Notes: generated by a model not told the origin, from the letters alone. A DNA stretch of 64,000 nt from Phascolarctos cinereus (GCF_002099425.1 NW_018344057.1:7592001-7656000), one strand, 5' to 3'. Shown: positions 44,931 through 56,859, counted from the stretch's first letter. Numbers and translations: made by a program.

Positions 44931-45149
44931 TGGTATTATGGGTGGCATGAGAAGAAAAGGAAAGGATTTGAGAAAGTTCCTATGGAGAGTTTGATAGAGT
45001 CAACTGGGGAAAACCAATTAAGAGAACATATGTGAAAGTGATTTTTAAAAAATCTAAAAGCCTATACAAGTATAAGGTATTATTGGGAGACACTGATGTT
45101 TTGCTCTGGTCAGAATACAGCAAGGTTGTTGTTTTTCTAAATTTCTGAC

Positions 45150-45188
<39 letters not shown>

Positions 45189-45275
45189 TATGCATGTATA
45201 TATACACAAAGAGATATGCATGTATCTGTGTATGTATGTGTGTACATATACACATACACAAACATACATACAAGA
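45150..45275. repeat. (TA)n-(CA)n compound microsatellite
   Basis: (TA)n at 45151-45170 followed by (CA)n to 45188, then a degenerate 'atatacacatacaca' stretch to 45275. Frames across it are low-complexity. Confidence 0.9.
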
Positions 45276-45319
45276 ACATAGACCAAGAGGGTAGAAGACC
45301 TCTTCACTTAGCTTTTATA

Positions 45320-45740
45320 CCTGCTACAATTTATTTGTGTAGCAGGTTCACCTCATCTTGAATTATATGGGGGCATTCTCTGCCCACCACTTGAGGACCT
45401 TGTAGAAACAGGCGTACACACAGATAAGCTGGCCTGCTTTCACTATGTCTGGCTCATGAATGGGTTTACTCTCCCCAAATGATTGCTGAGCAGGAAAAGC
45501 TGATGATTCAGAGTATTCCATAGCCCAGAAGTGGTGGCTTCTCATTGGAATGAAGCCCTTGAGAAGAAAAGATGAGACTCCTGTCAGGGAGATGGAAGAA
45601 AGAAGGGTCCTTTTATACCCTGGCATAATGATGGGGCCAGGTTCTTCTATTCCTCTGGTCCTTCTCATGTGGAGAAGGACTCAACCAGAGGCTCCTGGCT
45701 GCTTTGCCTGTCTTTTTATGGTTCATTTCCTCTAGCAACA
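45320..45740 (-). other. Promoter-to-poly(A) unit: candidate LTR or small retrocopy
   Basis: In reverse: a TATA-like box ('gggtataaaaggaccc', near 45615), a 101-codon frame ending at 45363 (C-terminus 'AGQLICVYACFYKVLKWWAE' then 'NAPI'), and 'acaaataaattgtagc' about 30 bp after the stop (a polyadenylation signal). I do not recognise the protein. The layout would also fit a fossil LTR with TATA and poly(A) signals about 280 bp apart. No poly(A) tail or target duplication was seen. Confidence 0.25.
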
Positions 45741-45794
45741 CTCTTGTGAACGTCAAAAGGTACTGGCGACAAAGGCAGCATCTATTTGGAAGGA

Positions 45795-46045
45795 AAGAAA
45801 TATTTATTAAATGCCTACCATGTGCCAGGAACTGTGCCAAGAGCTTTACAAATATTAACTCATTTGATCCTAACAAACAGTGCTATTATTATCCCAGTTT
45901 TCTAGTTGAGGAACTTGAGAAAGACAGAGAGATTAAGTGACTTGCCTGGGTCACATAGCTAGTAAGTGTCTGAGGCCAGACTTGAACTCAGGACTTCCTG
46001 ACTCCAAGCCCGGTGTGCTATTTGCTGTATAACCTAGCTGCCTCT
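45795..46045 (-). mobile_element. MIR3/Ther-2-type CORE-SINE
   Basis: 'gaaatatttattaaatgcct', 'accatgtgccaggaactgtg', 'gagctttacaaatattaactc', 'attaagtgacttgcctgggtc', head 'ataacctagctgcctc'. Nearly full length. Confidence 0.8.
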
Positions 46046-48685
46046 GCACTTGTGGTTACAGCGGTAGTAGCAGAATCATGCATATGTGAAAGGAAAGTGT
46101 CAGTATCAGAAAAGAAGGTCCTCAGGATGAAAATACCTCTTGGGGTTTGATGAGACTGTACTCAGTGGAGATGAAATGTAAACTGGTTAATTATCAATCT
46201 TGCAAAAATTGTTTATGTCCAGATGAAGCTTGAGTATTATCTTTCCAACTGACTTACTAATAGCAAGAAGTTGCTGGATTCTATTCTAATCATTCTGTGC
46301 TTTGTTATTATTGTTTAGTATTACCTTTGCTGCAGTGGAAATAAAGGTATCCTTTTTAACTCTTCCCTTTGCCTTGGAGAAGTTCTAGACTTTGAATCCA
46401 TAACCATTTCTATAATTAGAAATTTTACAAGTAGCAACTTGGAATAGTTGGAAGTAGAGGTTGAAAAACCAATAAATGAAAAACCAATGGGGAGCTTACT
46501 TCCCCTTTTGAGGAATTAGGCAATCCTAGAGGAATAAACAAAAGAAAATGGTACTGGTGGGTAAAGGGCAGATATTGGCACAGTTCACTGGCCCTGTGGC
46601 CTCACACTAGTGACTAGCTAACCACTATGTAATATTTGTATTAGCTTCAGCCTGCACACGGCTACCGTGCATCATCTTTTTTTTTTTTGGCAGAGCACCT
46701 AAAATAAGCTTTACAACACCTGCCCCACAAAGGGATTTCTTAAGTTAGATCGTTATCTGGAACCATGAACTTCAAATAAATACCAGAAGTAGGCAATTGG
46801 AAGAAAAGGCCTTCATCTTAATTTGGGGATATTCTGAAAGGTTTTTTTGGGGGGGCAGGGAACTCTATACTTAACCAGATGTAGTGGTTCATATGCAGGA
46901 CCGTAGACTAAAGAGCTACCCGCTTGTCTTTGTCAAGGAGAGGCATCCTAGTCACTGCACCATAAGAGTGGGATCTGAGATCCAGGAGGTGGCCTGAAAA
47001 TCTGAAGAACAGACAGTGACAGAGGGAAGCTCAGTGACCACCAGCCATGCAAAAGATGTTCAGTAGAGACAATGTCACACTTAGAAGAGATAACTTGATA
47101 GGCAGAGAGCAGAGACGTGCCAGTATGATGATATCAACAAAGGACATAGGCAGTCCTACAGAGTTACAGGTATGAGTTACCCTGACCATGATTGTGTCCT
47201 AGTTATGTATATTTCTTATGTGTGGGTCTTTCATGTATGTGACCTTCATAAATGTTCCTTGGCCACAAATCTTCCCTATTTATGTATTCTCCATGCATGT
47301 TCCCTGGTCTTGCATATTCTATGTATGTGCCCTCCCTCACTGGTGTTATGTTAATTTGTGTCAGAGTGTTCTTTATGTGTGCTTGGAGGAATCTTTTCTT
47401 GTCATGTTTTTGCTATGCTGTTTAATTAAATGTCTTTATTTTTGAACTAATGTGTCTTCTGGCTGTCTGGCAGAAGCAAACACAATGGTAGATGCTCATA
47501 AGCTATAATTTTTAAATTGACATTAACCTATTCAGTGTCTTGGACTTAGGGTAGCTTTTCTCAGAGCCTCATGCTGGGGGCATATTTGCATGCTACATTA
47601 TTGTGCTTTGATCATTCATGAATTTCATCAGAAACTTAGGAACTTTAGCTCCTAGTTGAAAATAGTTGCTAGTTTTTGGAAATCGTTACCTTACCCTCAT
47701 TGCCAAAGGTCTTTCAGAAATGTACAGGGAAAAAAATGCCAGAAAAAGAATTTTCAGGAAAAGTGGGACAGTCATTAGGAAGAACATGAATACGGAAGGC
47801 AGGGGCAACAGAGAAGCAAAACAGAACTTGGGAAGTGTAAAAAAGCATTAGTAAGTAAAAGCTGAAAGTAAAAAGAGCTGACAATAGGGAAGTATCATGA
47901 GTGCCTTGAGCGCTGATTACCACCTGAGCTCAGGAAAGGTTGGATCAAAAAAAAAAAAAGGTTTTTGCCTGGCTGTGGTTAGAAGAGAGATTTTAAAGAG
48001 AAAAAAAGGGGGGGAAACAAGTTCTAGAAAATAGTTTTATTACTTACAGGAGAAATAGTCTGTAAACAACTTCACAGCAGTCACTCAAACGAGGAGAAGC
48101 AATGTACTGGCATAGGGATGGGTCTGGATAACAGAAGGGCTAGGCTTACCAACAATTAAGGCTTCCGTTTAACTGTCACATCCATTCTGACAAATCCAGT
48201 ACAGAGTCCTGGGTGGTTGTTACTGTTGTTGATTTAAAATAAGATTGAAATATCAACTGAAAACAGCCTTCCTAGAAACCGTTTTTGGGGAAGTTGTGGC
48301 TACATTGGCTAGAGGATTAGGATTATAGTGTTCAGAGTGGGAAGAGAGTGACTATTTTGGAATTCACCTGTGATATATATATTAGAATGAGTTTCCTGAT
48401 AACTTAGTTCAGCCCTGGCTGTCTTTGTAGACTCTGCTGCTACTGTTTGTCCTTCCCCAACCCCACTGTCACCGCAGACAAAATGAGCACATGTCTGTGA
48501 TCTGGCCAGGGTTGTATCCAGGGACTGACCATCCAAAAGGCACAATAGACATGTAAGTTCCCCCAATATTTATTAATCTCATACTATGGGCAGTGGATTC
48601 TTCTAGTTACATGTCTAAAGGACCCAATGTCTAGGCAAAACCAAAGGTAGCCTTAGTTTCCTTCAGCTCCAAATCTATGATACTG
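46046..48685. other. Long stretch without recognised repeats; one weak exon-like site
   Basis: This 2.6 kb is one of the longest blocks here without a repeat I recognise. At 47047 a 41-codon frame with a good start context ('ccagccatg') runs to 'ttacag' followed by a donor-like 'gtatgagt' at 47170. It has no domain likeness and is probably chance. 47210-47340 has diffuse repeats of 'catgtatgt/catgcatgt'. Confidence 0.3.
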
Positions 48686-48689
48686 CAAA

Positions 48690-49035
48690 CTTGGGATATT
48701 TAGCCAAGGGAGAAAAAGACTTAGGGAGACTTAATAGCTATTTTCAGGGATTTGAAGAGCTATCATGCAGATGAGAGATTAGGTTTTTTTAGTTGTTTTT
48801 TTTTTTTGGTTATCCTCAAAGGATAGAACTGAGAGAAATGGACAGAAGTCACAAAAAGACAGATTTAGGCTTCATAGAAGCAAAAATTTCCTCATACTTA
48901 TCCAAAAGTAGAATGGGGCAGTTTCAGGAAGCAGCAGGTTTTCCCTCCCTTGAAGTTTTCTTACAAAGGCAAGATGAGTATTAGTCAGATATCTTAAAGA
49001 AGACAGTCTTATTCAGGTACAGATCAGACAAATAA
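48690..49035 (+). mobile_element. L3/CR1 LINE 3' end
   Basis: 'cttagggagacttaatagct', 'gatttgaagagctatcatgc', 'gatttaggcttcatagaagc', 'agtagaatggggcagtttca', 'ccctcccttgaagttttctt' follow the CR1 3' coding region. A T-run at 48786-48808 is local. It directly abuts an antisense CR1. Confidence 0.7.
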
Positions 49036-50126
49036 ACTTGAGAGCTAGAAAGGGCATTAGTAGCCATGTAGTCCAACTCATAAAGGAAAAGACATCTTCA
49101 GTATAACAAACCCAGTAAGTGATCCTCCAACTGTGGTTTGAAATACCTCCAATCAGCCTACTACATTTTTGGATTTAGTTCTAGTTGTTAGAAAGTTCTT
49201 CAGACCCTCAAGCTTCTTTGCCACTTCTGTTCACTCCTCCTGGTCTGCCCTCTGGGGCCAAGTAGAACAAAACTAATCCTTCTACCTTATCACAGCCCTT
49301 CAGATACCTAAGACAGCTATCATTTCCCCCCTAAGCCTCTTCTCCAGCCTAAACACTTTCAGTTCCTTCAACCAATCCTTGTAAAGTGTAGACACAGGGC
49401 CCTCCACTATTCTACCCAGAACCTAACACATCAGACTAGATGTCACCCAAGCAGGGTAGAATATATTAGAACTATCACCTCCTTATTCTCAAAAACTATG
49501 GCTCTCCAAATATATCAAGATATATTTGGGTTTTTGGTTTTTTTGTTTTATTTTTTTTCCCACTGACAGATCGCACCAGTGACATATTGAGTGAGGCTGT
49601 AGCCCACTAAAACTCCCAGATCTTTTTAAGACAATGTTTAAGACATGTTGCTATCTCAACATGTGTTCCTAATCTAGTACTTGCTAAGTTTTTTGAACCT
49701 AAACGTGACCTTATATTTATCCCTATTGAAATTCATCATATTTGAATCAGACCAATGCTTTAAGCCTGTCAAGATCTTTTTTTGGATGCTGAGTCTGTTA
49801 TTCAGTGTGTTAGCTGTCCCTCCTAGCTTCATGTCATCTGCAAATTTGATAAGCATTGTGCCTTCATTCAAGTTAATGATAAAAATGCAAACAACACAAG
49901 GCCAAGCTCACATTCCTGGGGCACTTCACAGGAGACCTCCTGCCAAGTTGACATTGAACCACAAATGACAACTCTTTCAACTAGTTCCAAATCTATTTGA
50001 CTATACTGTTATCTAAGCCCACATCTCTCTATATTTTCCCCAAGAATAACATAAGGGACATCTTCAAATACTTTGCTAAAATCTAAATGATTCTATCTAT
50101 AGTATTCACCTGCTTAGTAACTCTGA

Positions 50127-50128
50127 AA

Positions 50129-50184
<56 letters not shown>

Positions 50185-50202
50185 AGGAAAGAAGGAAAGA
50201 AA

Positions 50203-50275
<73 letters not shown>

Positions 50276-50390
50276 AGGAAGGAAGGAAGGAAGGAAGGAA
50301 GGAAGGAAGGAAGGAAGGAAGGAAGGAAGGAAAAAAGGAAGGAAGGAAGAAAGGGAGGAAGGAAGGGAGGGAGGGAGGGAGGAAGAGTAT
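50127..50390. repeat. (GAAA)n/(GGAA)n purine tract, about 260 bp
   Basis: GAAA units to about 50273, then GGAA to 50335 and mixed G-rich units to 50384. Purine-only on the plus strand. The KKER / EGRK open frame is an artefact. Confidence 0.97.
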
Positions 50391-50597
50391 GTTTAGCTTG
50401 TAATTACCTGTTCTTGATATTAACTCTTTGTCATCACTGTTTCCTTTTCCAGATGTTAAAGAAGATTCTTTTAAATTATCTGTTCTAGAATTCTGCCAGA
50501 AATCTAAATCAAGATTCCTGATCTAGAGTTTGTAAATTCCATTCTCTTCCTTTTCTGAAAATTGGGGCAACTTTTGCCCTTCTCCAAGCTTCAGTAA

Positions 50598-50820
50598 AGA
50601 CAGCTAGGTGGCAGCATAGATAGAGCACTTGGTTGGGACCTGAGTTCCTATGCGACCCTGTTAGATACTTAGTAACTTCCTCAAAGTTACCTAACCTCTA
50701 TTTGCTTCAACTGTAAAATGAGGATAAGAACACCTAATTCCTAGGGTTCTTGTGAAGCTCAAATGAGATAACATTTGTACACTGCTTAATACAGTGGGCA
50801 CATAATAGATGTTTATTTCC
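50598..50820 (+). mobile_element. MIR3-type SINE inside L3/CR1
   Basis: 'agacagctaggtggcagcat', 'gagcacttggttgggacctg', 'tgtaaaatgaggataagaac', 'caaatgagataacatttgta', then a short 'acataatagatgtttatt' end. Confidence 0.7.
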
Positions 50821-51459
50821 TTCCTATGGTACCTATCCTGTTTTCCATGATCTTTCAAATAATATTGGTAGTAGCTCAGCAATCACATTTACAATTCTTT
50901 AGGTATGTTAGGAGGTCCATCCACCTGGGATAGGTGACTTGAATTCACCAAGAGCAACTAAGTGCTCTCTTATTATCTCCTTATTGATCTTGAGTGTTAG
51001 CCCCTAGGTTTAACAATATTTAACCATTTTTGTTCTGTAAAGGTCAATCTTCTTGTCAGAAGAAATTAAAGTAAAATGAGAATGAAACCAATATCTCATT
51101 AGAACGTTTTCTTTATCATCAGTTGCTAACACCCCTTTAACCCCAAGCTGACTACACCTATTCTTTAATGTTCCTCTTTTTTCTAATATAGCTTTTTAAA
51201 AATAGCATTCTTCTCATTGTTTTTGAAGGACTATGACATGATCTTATATTCATCCAGTAACTACTTGCCTTTGCTTTTAATCTCTATACATATCTTTTAA
51301 AAATCTACGTTAGTAATTGATTTCTCAAGGTATCCCCATTAATCTCTTCAGACAGCTCTCATTTTTCCTTCTCATCAGAATTATTACCTTTGTGTCTTTA
51401 CAATTAGATTCTTATGAGTTTTCCAAACCTATTGGACTCATTTCCTCTGTAGAATTTTG

Positions 51460-51712
51460 TTTTGTTGTTTTTTAGTCATGTCCAACTCTTTGTGACTCCA
51501 TTTGAGGTTTTCTTGGCAAAGATATTGGAGTGGTTTCCCATTTCCTTCTCCAGATCATTTTACAGCTGAAGAAACTGAGGCAAATAGGGTTAAGTGACTT
51601 GCTTAAGGTTATACAGCTATTAAGTGTCTGAGACCAGATTTGAACTCATGAAGAGGAGTCTTCCTGACTCCAAGCCTGGCATTCTATCAACTGTGACACC
51701 TAGCTACCCAAG
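51460..51712 (-). mobile_element. CORE-SINE (Mar-1/Opo-1 type) inside L3/CR1
   Basis: Full-length reversed copy: 'gttgttttttagtcatgtcc', 'ttgaggttttcttggcaaagatattgg', 'gaaactgaggcaaatagggttaag', head 'caactgtgacacctagctaccc'. It sits just left of the L1. Confidence 0.85.
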
Positions 51713-54504
51713 TAGAATTTTAGTTCATGACATCCTTTTTTTCTTTTTAATAGTATTTTATTTTTCCTCCAGTTACATGTCAAGGCCATTTTTAGCATTC
51801 ATTTATACAAGGTTTTGAGTTTCAAATTTTTCTCCCTTCCTCTTTCGCCTCCCTTCTTCTTAAAATGGTAGGCAATTTGATATAGATTATGCATGTGCTA
51901 TTATATAAAACGTTTCCATATTAGTCATGGTTGTGAAAGAAGAAACAGATCAAAAGGGGGGGAAAAACCGCGAAAAAGAATGCTTTGATGTGCATTCAGT
52001 CCATTAGTTCTTTATCTGGATGTGTATAGCATTTTCCTTCATGAGTCCTCTGTTCTTCTCTTGTGTCACTGTGTTGCTGAGAAGAGCTGACTCATTCATA
52101 GTTGGTCATCATACAATGTTGCTGATACTGTGTACAATGTTCTCCTGCTTCTGCTCATTTCACTTTGCATTAGTTCATACAAGTCTTTACAGGTTTTTCT
52201 GAAATCTGCCTGTTTATCATTTCTTATTGCACAGTAGTATTCCATTACATTCATATAACACAGCTTGTTTAGCCATTCCCCATGGATGCCCATACCCCTC
52301 AATTTCCAATATTTTGACACCTCAAAAAGGGCTTTTATAAATATTTTTTCATACATAGGTCCTTTCCCCTTCATTAGGACCTCTTTGGTCTATAGAGAGC
52401 AGTATTGCTGGATAGAAGGGTATGTGGATTGGTTGTGCTTTGGGCACAGCTCCAAATTGTTCTCCTTCTAGTTGGATCAGTTCACCACTCCACAAATAGT
52501 ATATTAGTGTCCCAATTTTCTCACATCCTCTCTAACATTTAACATTTTCCTTTTTTGTCATGTTAGCCAATCTGATAGGTGTGAGATGGTACCTCAGAGT
52601 TTTAATTCACATTTCTCTAATTAAAAGTGATTTAGAGTACTTCACATACCCGTAGATAGCTTTGATCTCTTCATCTGAAAACTGCCTATTCATATCCTTT
52701 GACCATTTGTCAATTGAGGAATGGTTTGTATTCTTACAAATTTGACTCAGTTCTTATATATTTGAGAAATGAGTTCTTTATCAGAGACACTTGCTGTAAA
52801 GATTGTTTCCCAGCTTTATGCTTTCCTTCAAATTTTGGTTGCATTGGTTTTGTTTGTGCAAAAGCTTTTTAATTTAATATAACCAAAATCATCTATTTTA
52901 CATTTTGTAATCATAATGCTCTCTACCTCTTGTTTGGTCATGAACCTGTAACTCACTTAACTTCCTCTTTAAGAATTTGGTTGCTATACCACTAGGTGCA
53001 TATATGTTTAATATTGATACTACTTCATTGTCTATGGTACCTTTCGGAAAGATGGAGTTTCCTTCCTTATCTCTTTTAATTGGGTTTATTTTTGCTTTTG
53101 CTTTGTCTGAAATCAGGCTTACTACCCCTGGGTTTTTTTTTTACATCAGCTGAAGCATAATACATTCTGTTCTAGCCCCTTGCCTTTACTTGTGTGTGCC
53201 TCTCTGCTTTAAGTGTGTTTCTTGTAAACAACATATTGTAGGATTCTGGTTTTTGATCCATTTCCATGGGAGAGTTCATCCCTTTCACATTCACAGTTAT
53301 GATTACTAACTACACATTTCTCTGCATCCTATTTTTCCTCCTATTCATCCTCTCTCCTTTCACCCAAACAAAACAGTGTTTTGCTTCTGTCTACTGCCTC
53401 CCCCAGTCTGTCCTCTCTTCTGTCAGTCGCCCCTCACTCCTTCTTACTTAATCTCCTTCTTTCCCACTTTCCTGTTGGGTAAGATGGATTTCCATATTCA
53501 ACTGATTGTGTATATTATTCCCTCTTTGAACCACTACTCATGAGGGTAAAGTTCAAGCCATGCCCATTGTCTACCCCTTTCATCTTTCCTTCCACTGTAA
53601 TAGGTTTTTTTGGATTTCTTCATATGAAATAATTTATCCCATTCTATCTCTACGTTCCTTCTGCACCCAGTGTACTCCTCTTTCTCATCATTTTTTTTTT
53701 TATGTCATGGCCTCAAATTTACCTTATATCCATACTGGCTGTCTATGTATATTCCTTCTACCTATACTATTAATGGTACAATTTTTAAGAATTACAAATA
53801 ATAGTTCAGCTCCATGAAATCCCTTATGTTTTCTTTTCCCTTTTTACTTTTTTAGGCTTCTCTTGGGTGTTGATATTGGAGATGAAATATTTGATTTAAT
53901 TCTGGTCTTCTCCTTGTGAAAGCTTGAAATCCTTCTATTTCATTGAATGAACTTTTTTTTTCCCTTTGGAGTATTATGCTTAATTTCACCAGGTAAGTGA
54001 TTCTTGGCTGTAGTCCTAGCTCCTTTGCCTTCTAGAATATCATGTACCATGACTTCAGATCTTTTAATGTTGCAACTGCTAAATCCTGTGTAATCATGAT
54101 TGTGGGCTCCCCAATATTTAAATTATTTCTTCTGGCCACTTTAGTATTTTTTTCCCTTGACCTGATAGTTCTGTAATCTGACTAAACTCCCTGGAGTTTT
54201 TATTTTGTGATCTCTTTCCTGAGGTGATCAGTGGATTCTTTCAATTCTTATTTTGCCCTCGGGTTCTAGAATATCAGGGCAGTTTTCCTTGATAATTTCT
54301 TGAAAGATGCTGTCTATGTCCTCCTTTTGATTATGGCTTTCAGGTAGTCTAATGATTCTGACATTCTCTCTCCTAGATCTATTTTCCAGGTCAGTTGTTT
54401 TCCCATGAAGTATTTTACATTTTCTAATATTTTTTCATTCTTTTGAATTTGTTTGATTGATTCTTCATGTCTCATAGAGTCATTAGCTCCCACTTGCCCA
54501 ATTC

Positions 54505-54660
54505 TCACTTTTAAGGAGTTGTTTTCCTCAATTAGCTTTTATACTTCCTTTTCCATTTGGCCAATTGTACTTTTAGGGAGTTGTTTTCTTCAGTGGATTT
54601 TTGTGTCTCCTTTTCCATTTGGCTAATTGTACCTTTTAAGCAGTTGTTTTCTTTTTCCAA
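54505..54660 (-). repeat. 63-bp tandem units in the L1 ORF1 coiled coil
   Basis: Three partial units start near 54509, 54571 and 54634 ('ttttaaggagttgttttc', 'ttttagggagttgttttc', 'ttttaagcagttgttttc'). A 63-bp unit equals 21 codons, or three heptads, so the coiled coil seems to have grown by whole heptad blocks. Confidence 0.7.
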
Positions 54661-55229
54661 GCTGTTTGCTCTTTTTTCATAATTCTCTTGTATCACTCTC
54701 ATTTCTTTTCCCAATTTTTCTTCTACTTCTCTCATATGATTTTTAAGCTCTTTTTGGAACTCTTCCATGAGATCTTCCTAGGCTTGAGACCACTTCCTGT
54801 GTTCCTTTGGGGTTTTGCCCATAGGTGTTTTGATATTGTTGTCTTCTTCTGAGTCTGTCTTGGTCTTCCCTGTCACCAAAATAACTTTCTATGATCCGAT
54901 TCTTTTGTTGCTGTTATTTTGCTCATCTTTTTGGCCTTTCTCTATTCTTTTAAATTTGAGCTCTGCTCATAGGGTGGAAGGGGCACTGTCTCAGGCTTCT
55001 TGTGCCAGTGGCCATAGGCCCTGGCTGTTTAGCTGGTGCTGTGCTGATGTTGCCTTGAGGCCAACAGGGGCCCTTTGTTTCTGGTGCTGCACTGACAGGG
55101 TGGGGTGTGGGGTAGCTGGTGCTGCTAGAGGCTGTAGGGGTCTGGCAGTTTACCTAGTGCTAAGATGGAGTCCTCATATTGATGTCTGGCATGTGCTGAG
55201 GCCAGTGGGGCTATTTCTGTATTTCCCTG

Positions 55230-55410
55230 GGACTACACTGAGGCACATGGCAGTCTGGCCACTGGAGGTTGCCTGTTTGCCAAAGGCTATGCTGAGGCAC
55301 ATGAAGGTCTGGCCACTGGAGGATACCTGTTTGCTTGGGGTGATGCTGAAGCACATGATGTTTCTGGGAGCTGGAGTCTACCAGTTCCCCTGGCTCTGCT
55401 GAGGCACGTG
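55230..55410 (-). repeat. Tandem ~54-bp units in the L1 5' UTR
   Basis: Units beginning near 55232, 55287, 55341 and 55394 each start with 'ctgaggcacatg'-like sequence and share 'ctggccactggagg', spaced 53-55 bp. This is a diverged tandem in the L1 promoter region, comparable in place to the monomers of some rodent L1s. Confidence 0.75.
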
Positions 55411-56350
55411 GGGAGGGGAGGTCCTAGTGTTGGCTTTTGCCTGCTCCACCACACTGGGGCTCAGGAACTCCCAATGTTTGCTGAGGTAGGGCTTGCTGTT
55501 GACTTACTGGGATGCTTCCTGTCCTGGACTGCATTCACCTGTTGCCTGAGTGAGACAGATATTTCTTACTGACCTTCCAAGTTTCTTGGGCTAAAAGATT
55601 GTTTCACCCCATTTTTATGCTGGTTCTGATGTTACAGGATTTGTTTGGGAGCACTATTTTATGGTTGTTTGGAGGTGAACATGGGAGAACTACAGTAATT
55701 TACTGCTTACTCTGCCATCTTGACTCCCAGAAGTCCCTCTTCCATGACATCCTACTTAGCCTTTCTTTGAAATCTTTGAAAAATTAATTTTTCCAAAATC
55801 CAGGGTGCTTATCAGATTATTCCCAGTTTACCCCTCTCCTTTTCTGACATATATTCTAGGAGGGAGTGGTCAATTTCCTAAGATTCCCATCATTTCCATC
55901 TCAGCAAACAATTTTCTCTATATTAAAAAGAACCAGGTCCAACATAGTATTTCCCCTTTGGTCTTTACCTATTAAAGAATACAATGATATTAAATTCGAG
56001 AAGTTGTTAACTCTTCTTCTTTCAAACAGAAAATCTCAGCCTCTGTTTAGCTAGGTGAAGTCTCCCATTGCTATTATATCATTCCTCTGGGCCAGCCTTC
56101 TGATTTCTCTCCTTCATCTTACAACAGAAACAACAAGCATTTTTAAAGCATGTACCAAGTTCCAAGAACTGTGACATAATCATCTATTTTCTCTTTCTAT
56201 CTAGGTGATCAGAAGTATACTCCAATGACACCAACTTTTCTGTCTTTTCCTCCATTAGTCTTTCCCCAAAATGCCCTCCACCTATCTGACCCTCTTTGGC
56301 TCTTAGACCAATTTACCTAAATAGATTTTCTTAACATACATTGTTACTGT

Positions 56351-56688
56351 GCCCCCATCCTTTCACCTTGAGTCATACTCCAGTCCTGGGTTTATTGACT
56401 ACATGTCCTCAGTTCACTTCAGACTCTGAGATGTTATCTTTCTCTTCCCAGGTGGAGCATTTCCTGTTCTCTCTATTATAATTAGAGTGGCAGGCGCCTC
56501 CTCTCCCAAACCTGGAGCTCAGATAAGCTCACTTCGAGTAATGGTTGAGGCTTCTGGGAGAAAGTTGGGAGGGGCCAGGACTTTTCATATCCAAAAAAGT
56601 CAGGACTAGGAGAGGAAAAAAAAAAGATGTAGGATAGGCAGTAATTTCCATTGCTTTAACCCCAGGTTAAAGGACATTTCCAGTAACT
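56351..56688. other. No gene recognised
   Basis: About 340 bp without recognised repeat or coding likeness, with an A-run at 56617-56626. Confidence 0.3.
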
Positions 56689-56838
56689 TTTTTTTTCTTT
56701 TTGGTGAGGCAATTGGGGTTAAGTAACTTGCCCAGAGTCACATAGCTAGTAAGAGTTGAGTGTCTGAGGTTAGATTTGAACTCAGATCCTCCTGACTCCA
56801 AGGCCAAAGCCCTATCCACTGCACCACCTACCTGCCCC
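56689..56838 (-). mobile_element. Short tRNA-type SINE
   Basis: Reversed: 'ttggtgaggcaattggggtt', 'taacttgcccagagtcacatagc', 'cctgactccaaggccaaagc', head 'ctatccactgcaccacctac'. Same family as 37874 and 40883. Confidence 0.85.
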
Positions 56839-56859
56839 TTTCTAGCAACTTTTTAGGAA

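Larger units (their letters stand above)
51737..55742 (-). mobile_element. L1 LINE with intact ends but no reverse transcriptase domain
   Basis: On the minus strand, in order: a G/C-richer 5' UTR (about 55742-54790) starting 'ctgggagtcaagatggcaga'; ORF1 with a coiled coil (start near 54768, 'KSTEENNSLKVQLAKW') and a chaperone region to about 53850; spacer; ORF2 endonuclease start (near 53300, down to about 52965, 'IYAPSGIA'); a direct jump to the ORF2 C-terminal region (about 52955-52095, 'MEYYCAIRNDKQ'); and the 3' UTR. Target-site duplications 'catgacatcct' at 51726-51736 and 55743-55753 are identical. Both ORFs carry stops. The missing part, about 2 kb, spans most of the RT. Confidence 0.85.
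49040..56350 (-). mobile_element. L3/CR1 LINE, antisense, host of nested insertions
   Basis: Excluding the insertions, about 2.6 kb of CR1-clade sequence read in reverse. An open frame at 49674-49871 has 'LIKFADDMKLGGTANTLNNR', the YADD-type RT palm box (here FADD). Further upstream segments are recognisable at 50400-50590, 50830-51440 ('agctcagcaatcac', 'ggtgacttgaattcacc') and 55755-56100 ('gctaggtgaagtctcccatt'). Inserted: a purine microsatellite (50127-50385), two SINEs and an L1 of 4 kb. It is long dead. Confidence 0.7.

Noticed and set aside
29830-45275. Regular short repeats (GT, CA, TA runs) as a possible CRISPR-like array
   Set aside because: No repeat-spacer structure; they are simple microsatellites in a mammalian genome.
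47047-47169. 41-codon frame with good start context ending at a donor-like site
   Set aside because: Too short, no likeness to any protein, and a single donor-like site is expected often by chance.
50087-50488. 133-codon KKER/EGRK-rich frame
   Set aside because: Translation of the (GAAA)/(GGAA) microsatellite.
54815-55402. 195-codon plus-strand frame as a gene
   Set aside because: It is the complement of the L1 5' UTR with its tandem units; the L1 runs on the minus strand.
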